Below, piece after piece: positions 32,320 to 39,519 of a DNA stretch of 42,830 nucleotides. The translations under genes and the position numbers were made by a program. Location of the stretch: NCBI RefSeq assembly GCF_002000365.1, contig NZ_MVBK01000051.1, positions 17,108 through 59,937 of the forward strand. The letters are read 5' to 3'. Origin of the DNA: Thioalkalivibrio denitrificans. Its GTDB lineage: Bacteria > Pseudomonadota > Gammaproteobacteria > Ectothiorhodospirales > Ectothiorhodospiraceae. The notes beneath the pieces were generated by a model. It had not been told where the DNA came from. It did not search any database and saw only the letters and a program-made list of their open reading frames with translations. Each line of letters begins with the position of its first letter. Position 1 is the first letter of the stretch.

Positions 32320-35085
32320 TCAGGACTGCGGTGTCGGCACCGGCCGCTCGCCCGACACGTCCCCCGCCAGATAGTCCCGCAGCGGCACCGGATAGCCGAT
32401 GCCGTACCCCTGGGCATAGTCGAAGCCCATCTCCCGCAGGGCTTCCAGGGTATCGACATCCTCGACGAACTCGGCACTGACGGTGATCCCGAGCACACCC
32501 GCGATGTGCACCACGGACTGCACCATGGTCCGATCCACCGCATCGGCGATCATGTTGCGCACGAAGGCGCCGTCCACCTTGAGATGCTGAACCGGCAGGG
32601 TCTTCAGGTAAGCCAGCGAGGACAGGCCGCTGCCGAAGTCGTCCAGGGCGAACGTGAAGCCCTTCTCGTTCAGGGCGCCGATGAGTTCGAGCGCCGTGTC
32701 AATGTTGGCCACCGCCGACGTCTCCGTGATCTCGAAACGCAGCCGGTGTGGCGGGATGCCGAATGCCTCCGCCTGTTCGCAGATGAAGCCCGCCAGATCG
32801 TCGTCCGACAGCGACAGCCCGGAGAGGTTGATGTTGAAGACGGTCTCCGCGTACCGCTCTCCGGACGACGCCAGTGCGGCACAGGTGTGGCGAATCACCC
32901 AGCGGTCGATGTCGGTCATCAGATTGTAGCGTTCCGCGGCGGGTATGAAGGCCATGGGAGGCGTCAGTGTCCCATCGCGTTCACGCAGCCTGACCAGCAC
33001 CTCCGCGCCGTCGCACTGGCCGGGGCGCAACGCCATCAGCCGCTGACAGTAAAGCTCCATGCGGTTCTCGCGCAGGGCGTCGGTGATCTCCGTGACCCAG
33101 TTCATCTCGCCCTGGCGTCGGCTCAACTCCTGGTCGTCCGGGTGATACACCTGAATGCGGTTGCGGCCCTTGGCCTTGGCGGCGTAACAGGCGGAGTCCG
33201 CTTCGCTCAACAGTTCCGCCGTGCTGCTGCTGAGTGCGGTGATGGGCACGACGCCCATGCTCATTGTGACTTCGAACGTCTTGCCCTCCCAGGTGAACCT
33301 GAACCCCCGCAGCCCCTTGCGCAGCTCATCCAGCACGTCAATCGCCCGTTCAACGGAGCAGCTGTTCAGCAGCAGGGCGAACTCATCGCCGCCCAGGCGC
33401 GCCAGCGTGTCCGTTTCCCTTACGCGCTTGCGCAACAGGAAGGTGATCTGGCGCAGCATCCGGTCTCCCGCGGAATGGCCGCAGGTGTCGTTCAGGACCT
33501 TGAACTGGTCCAGATCGATATAGGCGAGCACGTGCTGCCTGCCGTACATTCGCGCGTTGTCCAGGGCGTCCTGAAGGCGACGATCGAACTCGCGGCGATT
33601 GATCAGTCCGGTGAGGGCATCCCGGGTGGCGTGGTAGGAGAGCAGATGGTCGGCCTGGCGGGAATTGTCGGTGGCGTAGAACACCACCACACAGCCGACG
33701 ATCGCCCCGTCCTGCCCCCGTATCGGCGCGGCCGAATCCTCAATCCGGATCGGCGGCCCGTTGCGGCGCATGAGCGAGTGGCCGCTGGTCAGCCCGACCA
33801 CCTGGCCGTCGCGCAGGCAGGTGCCCACCGGGTCCATGACCGAGGGATGCAGGGGGTTGTCCAGGCGCAGCACCTCCCTGCTGGGCCGCCCCTTCGCCTC
33901 GGCGGTGGTCCAGCCGGTCAGCTGTTCGGCGACGGGATTCAGGTATTCGACCCGGCCCTCCCGATCCGTAGTGATCACGGCATCACCGATGGAATGCAGC
34001 GTGGTCTCGGCCAGCTCCTTTTGCAGGAACAGCGCGTTGGCATTCTTCCTCACGCGCGCGAGACTGAGCACCGCCAACACCCCGGCCACCGCGGCAAACA
34101 CCAGGAAGGCGCCCAGCGCGGTGGCATTGCGGCGCGCGAGCTGGTCCAGATGCGCGACCGTGACCCGGGAGGCGGCCTCGGAGAGGTCGATCACCGTATC
34201 GATGGCGGCGGTCGCCACCTCGTACCACGCCAGGGCATCCAGCGGATAGAAACCGCTGTCCGCCTGGGCCAGCATGGCATCCAGTGCCCGCGTGAAGTCG
34301 CCCCTGATAGCCACCTCCACGGTATCCATGGCGCTCACCAGTTGCTCAGGGAATTCGGGCAGATCGGGCAGCCTCAACAGTTCGTCCAGGGTCCTGCCGA
34401 CCATGGTGCGACTGAAGTGGATCTGATCCAGATAGTCCCTGGTGATCGGCTCTCCGGCGCCCGCATAGAAGGCCACCATGCCGCGGATCTGGCCCGCATT
34501 CTCGCTGATCACCCATACGGAGCGCTTGACCGACAGATTCATGCGCGCCACGCCCGCAGGCAGGTCCATCGACATGAGGACCTCGTCGCGGAGCGCGGCA
34601 CCCGCCGCAATCAGTTCGGTGGTGACGGCCAGCCATTGGGAACCCGTGATGCCGGGGGCACCGTTCACCAGGGCCGGGTCAATGCGCTGCCGTGCCTCGC
34701 GCAGGGCCTCCCGGGCCGTTTGCACCCGGGCGACATGGGCATCAAGGCCCGAACCGGCGAAAGACGGGTCCCCCGCAAGGTTCAGGGCAGCATCCAGACT
34801 GGCGTCGCCCTCCGCCCGAAGCCGACCCAGTTCCTCCACGGTCCCGGGCGCGGGCCGGGCTCCCAGGGCCACCGAGGTCAGCCCCCGTTCCCGCGCCTGG
34901 AAAGCCGCCGCCCGGAGCAGTTCATCCACGATCTCATTTGCCTGGCGCGCCTGGGAGGTCGCCGCGTAGGACGACAGGGTCTGTAGAACCAGCGCCACGC
35001 CCAAGCCGAACACCATCACCCCTGCAATGGCGACGGCGACATTGATCAGGTTGTTGCTGAAAAAGCTGCGGATCGGGCTGGGCAA
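32320..35085 (-). CDS. Membrane GGDEF-EAL c-di-GMP protein with nitrate-sensor-like and PAS domains
   Basis: A 921-residue sensor. TM1 (12-36) and TM2 (322-344) bracket a periplasmic helical region with ARERGLTSVAL and FYAGAGEPITRDY, resembling nitrate/nitrite-sensing NIT domains. A PAS domain follows (about 355-475; TTLHSIGDAVITTDREGRVE). The GGDEF domain (about 490-650) has LARLGGDEFALLL and an RETD inhibitory site, so cyclase activity is possible. The EAL domain (from about 680) has EVLVR in place of EALLR and DDFGSGLSSLAYLKTLP, with FEITET, so phosphodiesterase activity is plausible. It is convergent with priA, with a 27-base gap. Signal identity is inference. Confidence 0.9.
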   Translation of the reverse strand: MPSPIRSFFSNNLINVAVAIAGVMVFGLGVALVLQTLSSYAATSQARQANEIVDELLRAAAFQARERGLTSVALGARPAPGTVEELGRLRAEGDASLDAALNLAGDPSFAGSGLDAHVARVQTAREALREARQRIDPALVNGAPGITGSQWLAVTTELIAAGAALRDEVLMSMDLPAGVARMNLSVKRSVWVISENAGQIRGMVAFYAGAGEPITRDYLDQIHFSRTMVGRTLDELLRLPDLPEFPEQLVSAMDTVEVAIRGDFTRALDAMLAQADSGFYPLDALAWYEVATAAIDTVIDLSEAASRVTVAHLDQLARRNATALGAFLVFAAVAGVLAVLSLARVRKNANALFLQKELAETTLHSIGDAVITTDREGRVEYLNPVAEQLTGWTTAEAKGRPSREVLRLDNPLHPSVMDPVGTCLRDGQVVGLTSGHSLMRRNGPPIRIEDSAAPIRGQDGAIVGCVVVFYATDNSRQADHLLSYHATRDALTGLINRREFDRRLQDALDNARMYGRQHVLAYIDLDQFKVLNDTCGHSAGDRMLRQITFLLRKRVRETDTLARLGGDEFALLLNSCSVERAIDVLDELRKGLRGFRFTWEGKTFEVTMSMGVVPITALSSSTAELLSEADSACYAAKAKGRNRIQVYHPDDQELSRRQGEMNWVTEITDALRENRMELYCQRLMALRPGQCDGAEVLVRLRERDGTLTPPMAFIPAAERYNLMTDIDRWVIRHTCAALASSGERYAETVFNINLSGLSLSDDDLAGFICEQAEAFGIPPHRLRFEITETSAVANIDTALELIGALNEKGFTFALDDFGSGLSSLAYLKTLPVQHLKVDGAFVRNMIADAVDRTMVQSVVHIAGVLGITVSAEFVEDVDTLEALREMGFDYAQGYGIGYPVPLRDYLAGDVSGERPVPTPQS

Positions 35086-35408
35086 AATGGCGACTCCCCC
35101 GGCATTCTGTTTTTATGTTCGGCGCAAACCATCCTTGAGTGCCTTCGTAGATAGTGGCCAAAGTATCCGGTGGGCCGCTTGATTCAGCTCAAGTCTAACC
35201 CATTGATAGTTTGTGGGTATATTAAAAGTCGGCCGACGCGGTCGAACCTTGAGGGTGCCCTGACTGGAGTGGGAACCCGGAATTGGGAAGGGGGAAGCAG
35301 TCGCGTGGTGGTGTTGCCCCCTTCCCACCTCCCAATTCCCACTTCTCACTTCAAGAGCGTTAGAATTGCACACCAATCTTTCTCACCCGATCCCCGGACT
35401 CCCCCACC
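35086..35408. other. Divergent intergenic region between the GGDEF-EAL gene and argS
   Basis: No gene is supported. The left part (35100-35260) is AT-richer and should carry the promoter of the minus-strand sensor. The right part is occupied by the repeat at 35267-35352. TAGAAT at 35361-35366 could be an argS -10, but no good -35 is seen because the repeat arm occupies that position. Confidence 0.45.
35267..35352. repeat. Short AATTGGGAAGTG-family palindrome
   Basis: Left units GAGTGGGAACCCGGAATTGG and GAAGGGGGAAG pair with CCCCCTTCCCACCTCCCAATT and CCCACTTCTCACTTC on the right. This copy has only the outer arms, with none of the inner GAGGGAGAGGG or CCCCCGCGGGGG hairpins. Confidence 0.7.
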
Positions 35409-37169
35409 TTGAAAGACCAGCTCCAGGCGCTCATTGCACAGGCCATCGGCTCCCTCATCCAGGACGGCACGCTGCCCGCGGACACGCCGGTGGACGTGCA
35501 GGTCACCCGCACGAAGGACAAGTCACACGGCGACTTTGCCACCAACGTCGCCCTGCAACTGGCCAAACCGGCACGCACCAAGCCCCGGAACGTGGCCGAG
35601 GCCATCGTCGCGCGACTGCCCGAATCCGGCCTCGTAGAGCGTACCGAAATCGCCGGCCCCGGGTTCATCAACCTGTTCCTGAGCGAGCAGGCGCGGCTGT
35701 CCGTGATTGCCACCATCCGCAAACGGGGCGCGCGTTACGGCCGCAGCGACCTGGGCAAGGGGCGCAAGGTGCAGGTGGAATTCGTGTCCGCCAATCCCAC
35801 CGGCCCCCTGCACGTGGGTCACGGGCGCGGTGCCGCCTACGGGGCCGCAGTGGCCGACCTGCTGGAAGCCGTGGGCTTCGACGTGCATCGTGAGTACTAC
35901 GTCAACGACGCCGGCCGGCAGATGGATATCCTGGCCACCAGCGTCTGGCTGCGTTACCTGGAGCTGGCGGGCGTGGAGCTGCCGTTTCCCGCCAACGCCT
36001 ACCGCGGCGACTACGTCTACGACATCGCCGCCACCCTGCACCGTGAACATGGCGACAACTACAAGCGCGAGGCCGACGAGATCCTGCGCGGCCTGCCGCC
36101 GGACGAAGCCGACGGTGGAGACAAGGAGGCATACATCGACGCCATGATCGCCCGCGCACAGGAACTGCTCGGCGACAATCACTATCGCTTCGTTTTCGAG
36201 CTGGGGCTCAACGTCATCCTGGACGACATTCGCGCCGATCTCGCCGACTTCGGCGTGACCTACGACACCTGGTACTCGGAGCGCTCGCTCACGGAGAAGG
36301 GCTCGGTGAACCTGGCCCTCGAGCGCCTGCGCGAGGCCGGTCATCTGTACGAGAAGGACGGCGCCCTGTGGTTCCGCTCCACCGACTTCGGTGACGAGAA
36401 GGACCGCGTGGTCCAGCGCGACAACGGCCAGACCACGTATTTCGCCTCCGACATCGCATACCACATGGACAAGCTGGAGCGCGGCTACGAGCGCGTGGTG
36501 GACGTCTGGGGCGCCGACCATCACGGCTACGTGCCCCGGGTGAAGGCGGCACTCCAGGCGCTGGGTGAAGACGCATCGCGCCTGGACGTGCTGCTGGTGC
36601 AGTTCGCCATCCTTTACCGGGGCGGCGAACGGGTGCAGATGTCGACGCGCTCCGGCTCCTTCGTGACCCTGCGCGAACTGCGCCACGAGGTGGGCCGGGA
36701 CGCGGCGCGCTTCTTCTACGTCATGCGCCGCTGCGAACAGCATCTGGACTTCGATCTGGATCTGGCCAAGTCCCAGTCCGCCGACAACCCGGTGTACTAC
36801 ATCCAGTACGCCCATGCGCGGGTCTGCAGCGTGATGCGCCAGATGGAGGCCAAGGGGTTCACGCATGATCCCGTCAACGGCGAGGCGAACCTCACACGCC
36901 TCACCGAGGATCACGAACAGGCGCTGCTGGCCACGCTGGCCCGTTACCCGGAGGTGATCGAAGCGGCGGCGCTGGTGGAGGAACCGCACCAGGTGGCCAA
37001 CTACCTGCGCGAACTGGCCAACGACTTTCACACCTACTACAACGCCCACCAGTTTCTGGTGGACGACGCGGCAATGCGCGACGCGCGCCTGAGCCTGATC
37101 CTGGCCGTGCGCCAGGTGATCGCCAACGGCCTGGCCCAGCTGGGCGTGTCCGCGCCGCAGGAGATGTAA
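35409..37169 (+). CDS. argS: Arginyl-tRNA synthetase
   Basis: A 586-residue class I synthetase that charges tRNA-Arg. [20 protein letters not shown] holds the HIGH-type motif (HVGH); the KMSKS loop is the usual ArgS variant ([11 protein letters not shown]). The N-terminal additional domain ([12 protein letters not shown]..., [13 protein letters not shown]) and C-terminal anticodon-binding helices ending [11 protein letters not shown] are present. The start is TTG at 35409 with no clear ribosome site; no better codon exists nearby, and the alignment of KDQL with known ArgS N-termini supports it. A weak start may limit expression. Its stop overlaps the SPOR gene start (TAATG). Confidence 0.95.
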   Translation: MKDQLQALIAQAIGSLIQDGTLPADTPVDVQVTRTKDKSHGDFATNVALQLAKPARTKPRNVAEAIVARLPESGLVERTEIAGPGFINLFLSEQARLSVIATIRKRGARYGRSDLGKGRKVQVEFVSANPTGPLHVGHGRGAAYGAAVADLLEAVGFDVHREYYVNDAGRQMDILATSVWLRYLELAGVELPFPANAYRGDYVYDIAATLHREHGDNYKREADEILRGLPPDEADGGDKEAYIDAMIARAQELLGDNHYRFVFELGLNVILDDIRADLADFGVTYDTWYSERSLTEKGSVNLALERLREAGHLYEKDGALWFRSTDFGDEKDRVVQRDNGQTTYFASDIAYHMDKLERGYERVVDVWGADHHGYVPRVKAALQALGEDASRLDVLLVQFAILYRGGERVQMSTRSGSFVTLRELRHEVGRDAARFFYVMRRCEQHLDFDLDLAKSQSADNPVYYIQYAHARVCSVMRQMEAKGFTHDPVNGEANLTRLTEDHEQALLATLARYPEVIEAAALVEEPHQVANYLRELANDFHTYYNAHQFLVDDAAMRDARLSLILAVRQVIANGLAQLGVSAPQEM

Positions 37170-37774
37170 TGGCAACCAGGGACTACAAGCATTCAGGCAC
37201 CCGGCGCAGAAAGAAGGGCGGCTCCGGCTTCCCCGGCTGGGCATGGGGCATCACGGGCCTGGCAGTCGGCCTGTTCGCCGCCTTTCTGGTGTATCTGGAC
37301 GGTCGCGACACAGCCCCGTCGGAGGCACGTGCCATCAGCGCGCCGGCACCCGCGTCGCGCGACACCCGCGAGGTACGCCGTCAGACCCCCGAGGAGATCC
37401 CCGCGCCGCCCCGTCCGCGCTTCGACTTCTACACCATGCTGCCGGAACTGGAAGTGGTGGTGCCGGAGCCGGAGACCGTTCCCACCCGTCCCGGCGAGCC
37501 CGCACCCGCACCCAAGAAGGTGGAGGAGCCCGGCACCTACATGCTGCAAGCCGGTTCATTCCGCCAGTTCCAGGAGGCCGACCGCATGAAGGCCAACCTG
37601 GCGTTGCTGGGGATCGAGGCCGACATCCAGCGGGTGCAGGTCAACGCCGACACATGGCACCGCGTGCGCGTCGGCCCGTTCAGCGACACCTCCGAGCTCA
37701 ACAGGGTCCGCGAGCGACTGCACTCCAACCAGATCCAGACCCTGCTGATGAGAATCCCCGAGGGCAGTGGGTAG
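37169..37774 (+). CDS. SPOR domain protein, FtsN-like
   Basis: A 201-residue bitopic membrane protein. A basic N-terminus (YKHSGTRRRKKGGSGF) is followed by one membrane segment (about 23-43), a long Pro/Ala/Glu-rich periplasmic linker (45-120), and a C-terminal SPOR domain (122-196; GTYMLQAGSFRQFQEADRMK, WHRVRVGPF). SPOR domains bind denuded septal peptidoglycan, so a role in cell division like FtsN is likely. The argS-FtsN-like gene order is typical of gammaproteobacteria. The ATG overlaps the argS TAA by one base, suggesting coupled translation. Confidence 0.9.
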   Translation: MATRDYKHSGTRRRKKGGSGFPGWAWGITGLAVGLFAAFLVYLDGRDTAPSEARAISAPAPASRDTREVRRQTPEEIPAPPRPRFDFYTMLPELEVVVPEPETVPTRPGEPAPAPKKVEEPGTYMLQAGSFRQFQEADRMKANLALLGIEADIQRVQVNADTWHRVRVGPFSDTSELNRVRERLHSNQIQTLLMRIPEGSG

Positions 37775-37929
37775 GCAGTGGCAAGTGGCAAGTCTCAAGT
37801 GGCAAGGGCCCCCTCCCCATCCCTCCCCCGCAAGCGGGGGAGGGGGTTTTCACCCCCTCTCCCTCAGGGAGAGGGCTGGAGTGAGGGTGGTTTTCCTTGC
37901 CACTTGAGACTTGAAACTTGCCACTGCCC
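37774..37929. repeat. Composite palindromic repeat, GGCAAGTGGCAAG outer arms
   Basis: The outer arms GGCAGTGGCAAGTGGCAAGT onward (37774-37807) and CCTTGCCACTTGAGACTTGA to CCACTGCCC (37895-37929) pair. The inner hairpins CCCTCCCCCGC-AAGC-GGGGGAGGG and CCCTCTCCCTCAGGGAGAGGG match those of the AATTGGGAAGTG copies, so the same core is wrapped in different outer arms. Confidence 0.8.
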
Positions 37930-37936
37930 TTAAAGC

Positions 37937-38614
37937 ATGAACGACAAGCGCAGCCAATACGTCCAGTCCCTGATCAAGACCCTCAAGCGGGACTTCCGCG
38001 AGACGGCCGGAAGTACCGGCATTGAGGCGCCGGACGAGCGGGTTCTGGAGGCCATCCGCAAGGTGCCCCGGGACCGGTTCGTGCCGGATCGGGATATGGG
38101 CATGGCCTGGGAGAATACGGCGCTGTCCATCGGCTACGGTCAGACCATCTCCCAGCCCTTCGTGGTGGCACTCATGACGCAGCTCCTGGAGCTGACGCCG
38201 GAGAGCCGTGTGCTGGAGATCGGCACCGGTTCGGGCTACCAGACGGCGTTGCTCGGCGAACTGGCCGGCGAGGTCTACAGCATCGAGGTGGTGCCGGAGC
38301 TTGCCGCGCAGGCCGAGACGCGCCTGCGGGAGTTGGGTTACGACAACATTCGCGTGCGCAGTGGGAACGGCCGCCGGGGCTGGCCGGACGCGGCCCCCTT
38401 TGACGCGGTGATCGTCACCGCAGCGGCCGAGGACATCCCGCCTGCGCTGGTGGAACAACTGCGCCCGGGCGGACGCATCGTCATCCCGGTGGACACCGGC
38501 TGGTATGGCCAGGACCTGCTGCTGGGCATCCGCACCGAAGACGGTCAACTGGACACACGCAGCGTCCTCCCGGTGGTGTTCGTGCCGCTGGTGGGGAAGG
38601 AGGGTGGGAAGTAG
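37937..38614 (+). CDS. pcm: Protein-L-isoaspartate O-methyltransferase
   Basis: A 225-residue PCMT, which methylates L-isoaspartyl residues in aged proteins using S-adenosylmethionine to start their repair. The SAM-binding motif is VLEIGTGSGYQTALLGEL, preceded by SIGYGQTISQPFVVALMTQL, and followed by AVIVTAAAEDIPPALVEQL and LRPGGRIVIPV. The ATG at 37937 begins 8 bases after a repeat with only a weak upstream purine stretch. The last residues (GKEGGK) run into the next repeat (GGAAGGAGGGTGGGAAGTAG), so the native C-terminus may have been altered by repeat sequence. Confidence 0.93.
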   Translation: MNDKRSQYVQSLIKTLKRDFRETAGSTGIEAPDERVLEAIRKVPRDRFVPDRDMGMAWENTALSIGYGQTISQPFVVALMTQLLELTPESRVLEIGTGSGYQTALLGELAGEVYSIEVVPELAAQAETRLRELGYDNIRVRSGNGRRGWPDAAPFDAVIVTAAAEDIPPALVEQLRPGGRIVIPVDTGWYGQDLLLGIRTEDGQLDTRSVLPVVFVPLVGKEGGK

Positions 38615-38754
38615 GAAGTGGGAATTGGGAAGTGGGAATAAAACCACTCTCAGCCCGGCTGGCGCTCGCGTCGCGGAGTGCTGGGGACAGGGCCTTTTCC
38701 ACTTCGCACTTCCAAATTCCCACTTCCTACTTCTTAACCCCCACTTCCTGCCTC
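38603..38754. repeat. AATTGGGAAGTG-family palindrome at the pcm 3' end
   Basis: The left arm GAAGTGGGAATTGGGAAGTG (38615-) pairs with AAATTCCCACTTCCTACTTC (38713-) on the right. The core here (CCGGCTGGCGCTCGCGTCGC) differs from that of the other copies. The arm overlaps the pcm stop codon at 38612-38614. Confidence 0.72.
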
Positions 38755-38762
38755 AACGTCAC

Positions 38763-38829
38763 CCTGTAGGAGCCCGGCCCTCCGGGCGAACGACCCAACG
38801 ATTCGCCCGGAGGGCCGGGCTCCTACAGG
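38763..38829. repeat. REP-type palindrome, GTAGGAGC class
   Basis: The 28-bp perfect arms CCTGTAGGAGCCCGGCCCTC onward (38763-38790) and their reverse complement (38802-38829) surround an 11-base loop. GTAGGAGC is the usual head of REP elements in pseudomonads and relatives. It ends at the stop codon of the minus-strand gene at 38830 and could be that gene's terminator or mRNA-stabilising end. No RAYT transposase is in the window. Confidence 0.88.
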
Positions 38830-39519
38830 TTACCCCACCACCACCACCGTGCAGCCCAGGCGTGCCAGCAGCGGGTGCAGGATCGGCGCATGGCGGGCGA
38901 GCACTGCGGCCGGCAGGATCAGGGTACCGGGCCTGAGGGACAGCAACCGGGCGGCCACGCGGGCCATCCGTTGCGGCTCCGCAGACGTCACCTCGATGCG
39001 CTGCGCACCCGTATCGACCGCCTCGGCAATCGCCAGCGCGTCCTGCCCTGCGGGCGTGTCGTCGTAGACGACGCATGCGCCGCTGCTTGCTCGCGCGCCG
39101 GGCGCCGCCGCATACCGGCCATCGTGCCCCGACACCAGAAGACTGCCTGCATCCAACTCGGCGAGCAGGTCCTCCCATCCCCGCTTCGCGGCCGTCTGCA
39201 GCGTCCAGCGAATGCGTGCCGGGCCGGCCAGCTCGGCCATCATGGTCTGAATGCGCGCGGTCAGACCCCGCAGGCTCCGTTCCATCAACGCCCCGCTCAG
39301 ACGCCGTTCCATCCCGGCGAGCAGGCTCACCTCGCTGGCAAACGGCAGCGTGGCTGCCCGGCTCAATTGCGACTGCGCAAGCAGCATGGCTTCCAGTTCT
39401 GCCTCGAAATGCGCCGCCAGCGTGACGGCAAAGGAGAGCATGGCCGGGGGCGCCCCGACCACGTCCAGCGCCAGCAGGACACGGCGCAGGCGCCGTTCAG
39501 AGAGTACGGTGGTCGCCAT
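38830..39519 (-). CDS. Usp-like alpha/beta protein overlapping the Lon-like protease gene
   Basis: A 229-residue protein (or 230 from the preceding ATG). RRVLLALDVVGAPPAMLSFAVTLAAHFEAELEAML resembles the first strand-helix unit of universal stress proteins. Later LLVSGHD, CVVYDD and AALARHAPILHPLLARLGCTV-like stretches fit a second half-repeat, so it may be a tandem Usp-like fold; this is a weak assignment. The double ATG at 39522/39519 lies within the 3' end of the Lon-like gene (stop at 39497), giving a 23-base overlap and probable translational coupling. A longer N-terminus read in this frame is only the antisense-free overlap with the protease gene. A REP palindrome follows the stop. Confidence 0.6.
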   Translation of the reverse strand: MATTVLSERRLRRVLLALDVVGAPPAMLSFAVTLAAHFEAELEAMLLAQSQLSRAATLPFASEVSLLAGMERRLSGALMERSLRGLTARIQTMMAELAGPARIRWTLQTAAKRGWEDLLAELDAGSLLVSGHDGRYAAAPGARASSGACVVYDDTPAGQDALAIAEAVDTGAQRIEVTSAEPQRMARVAARLLSLRPGTLILPAAVLARHAPILHPLLARLGCTVVVVG

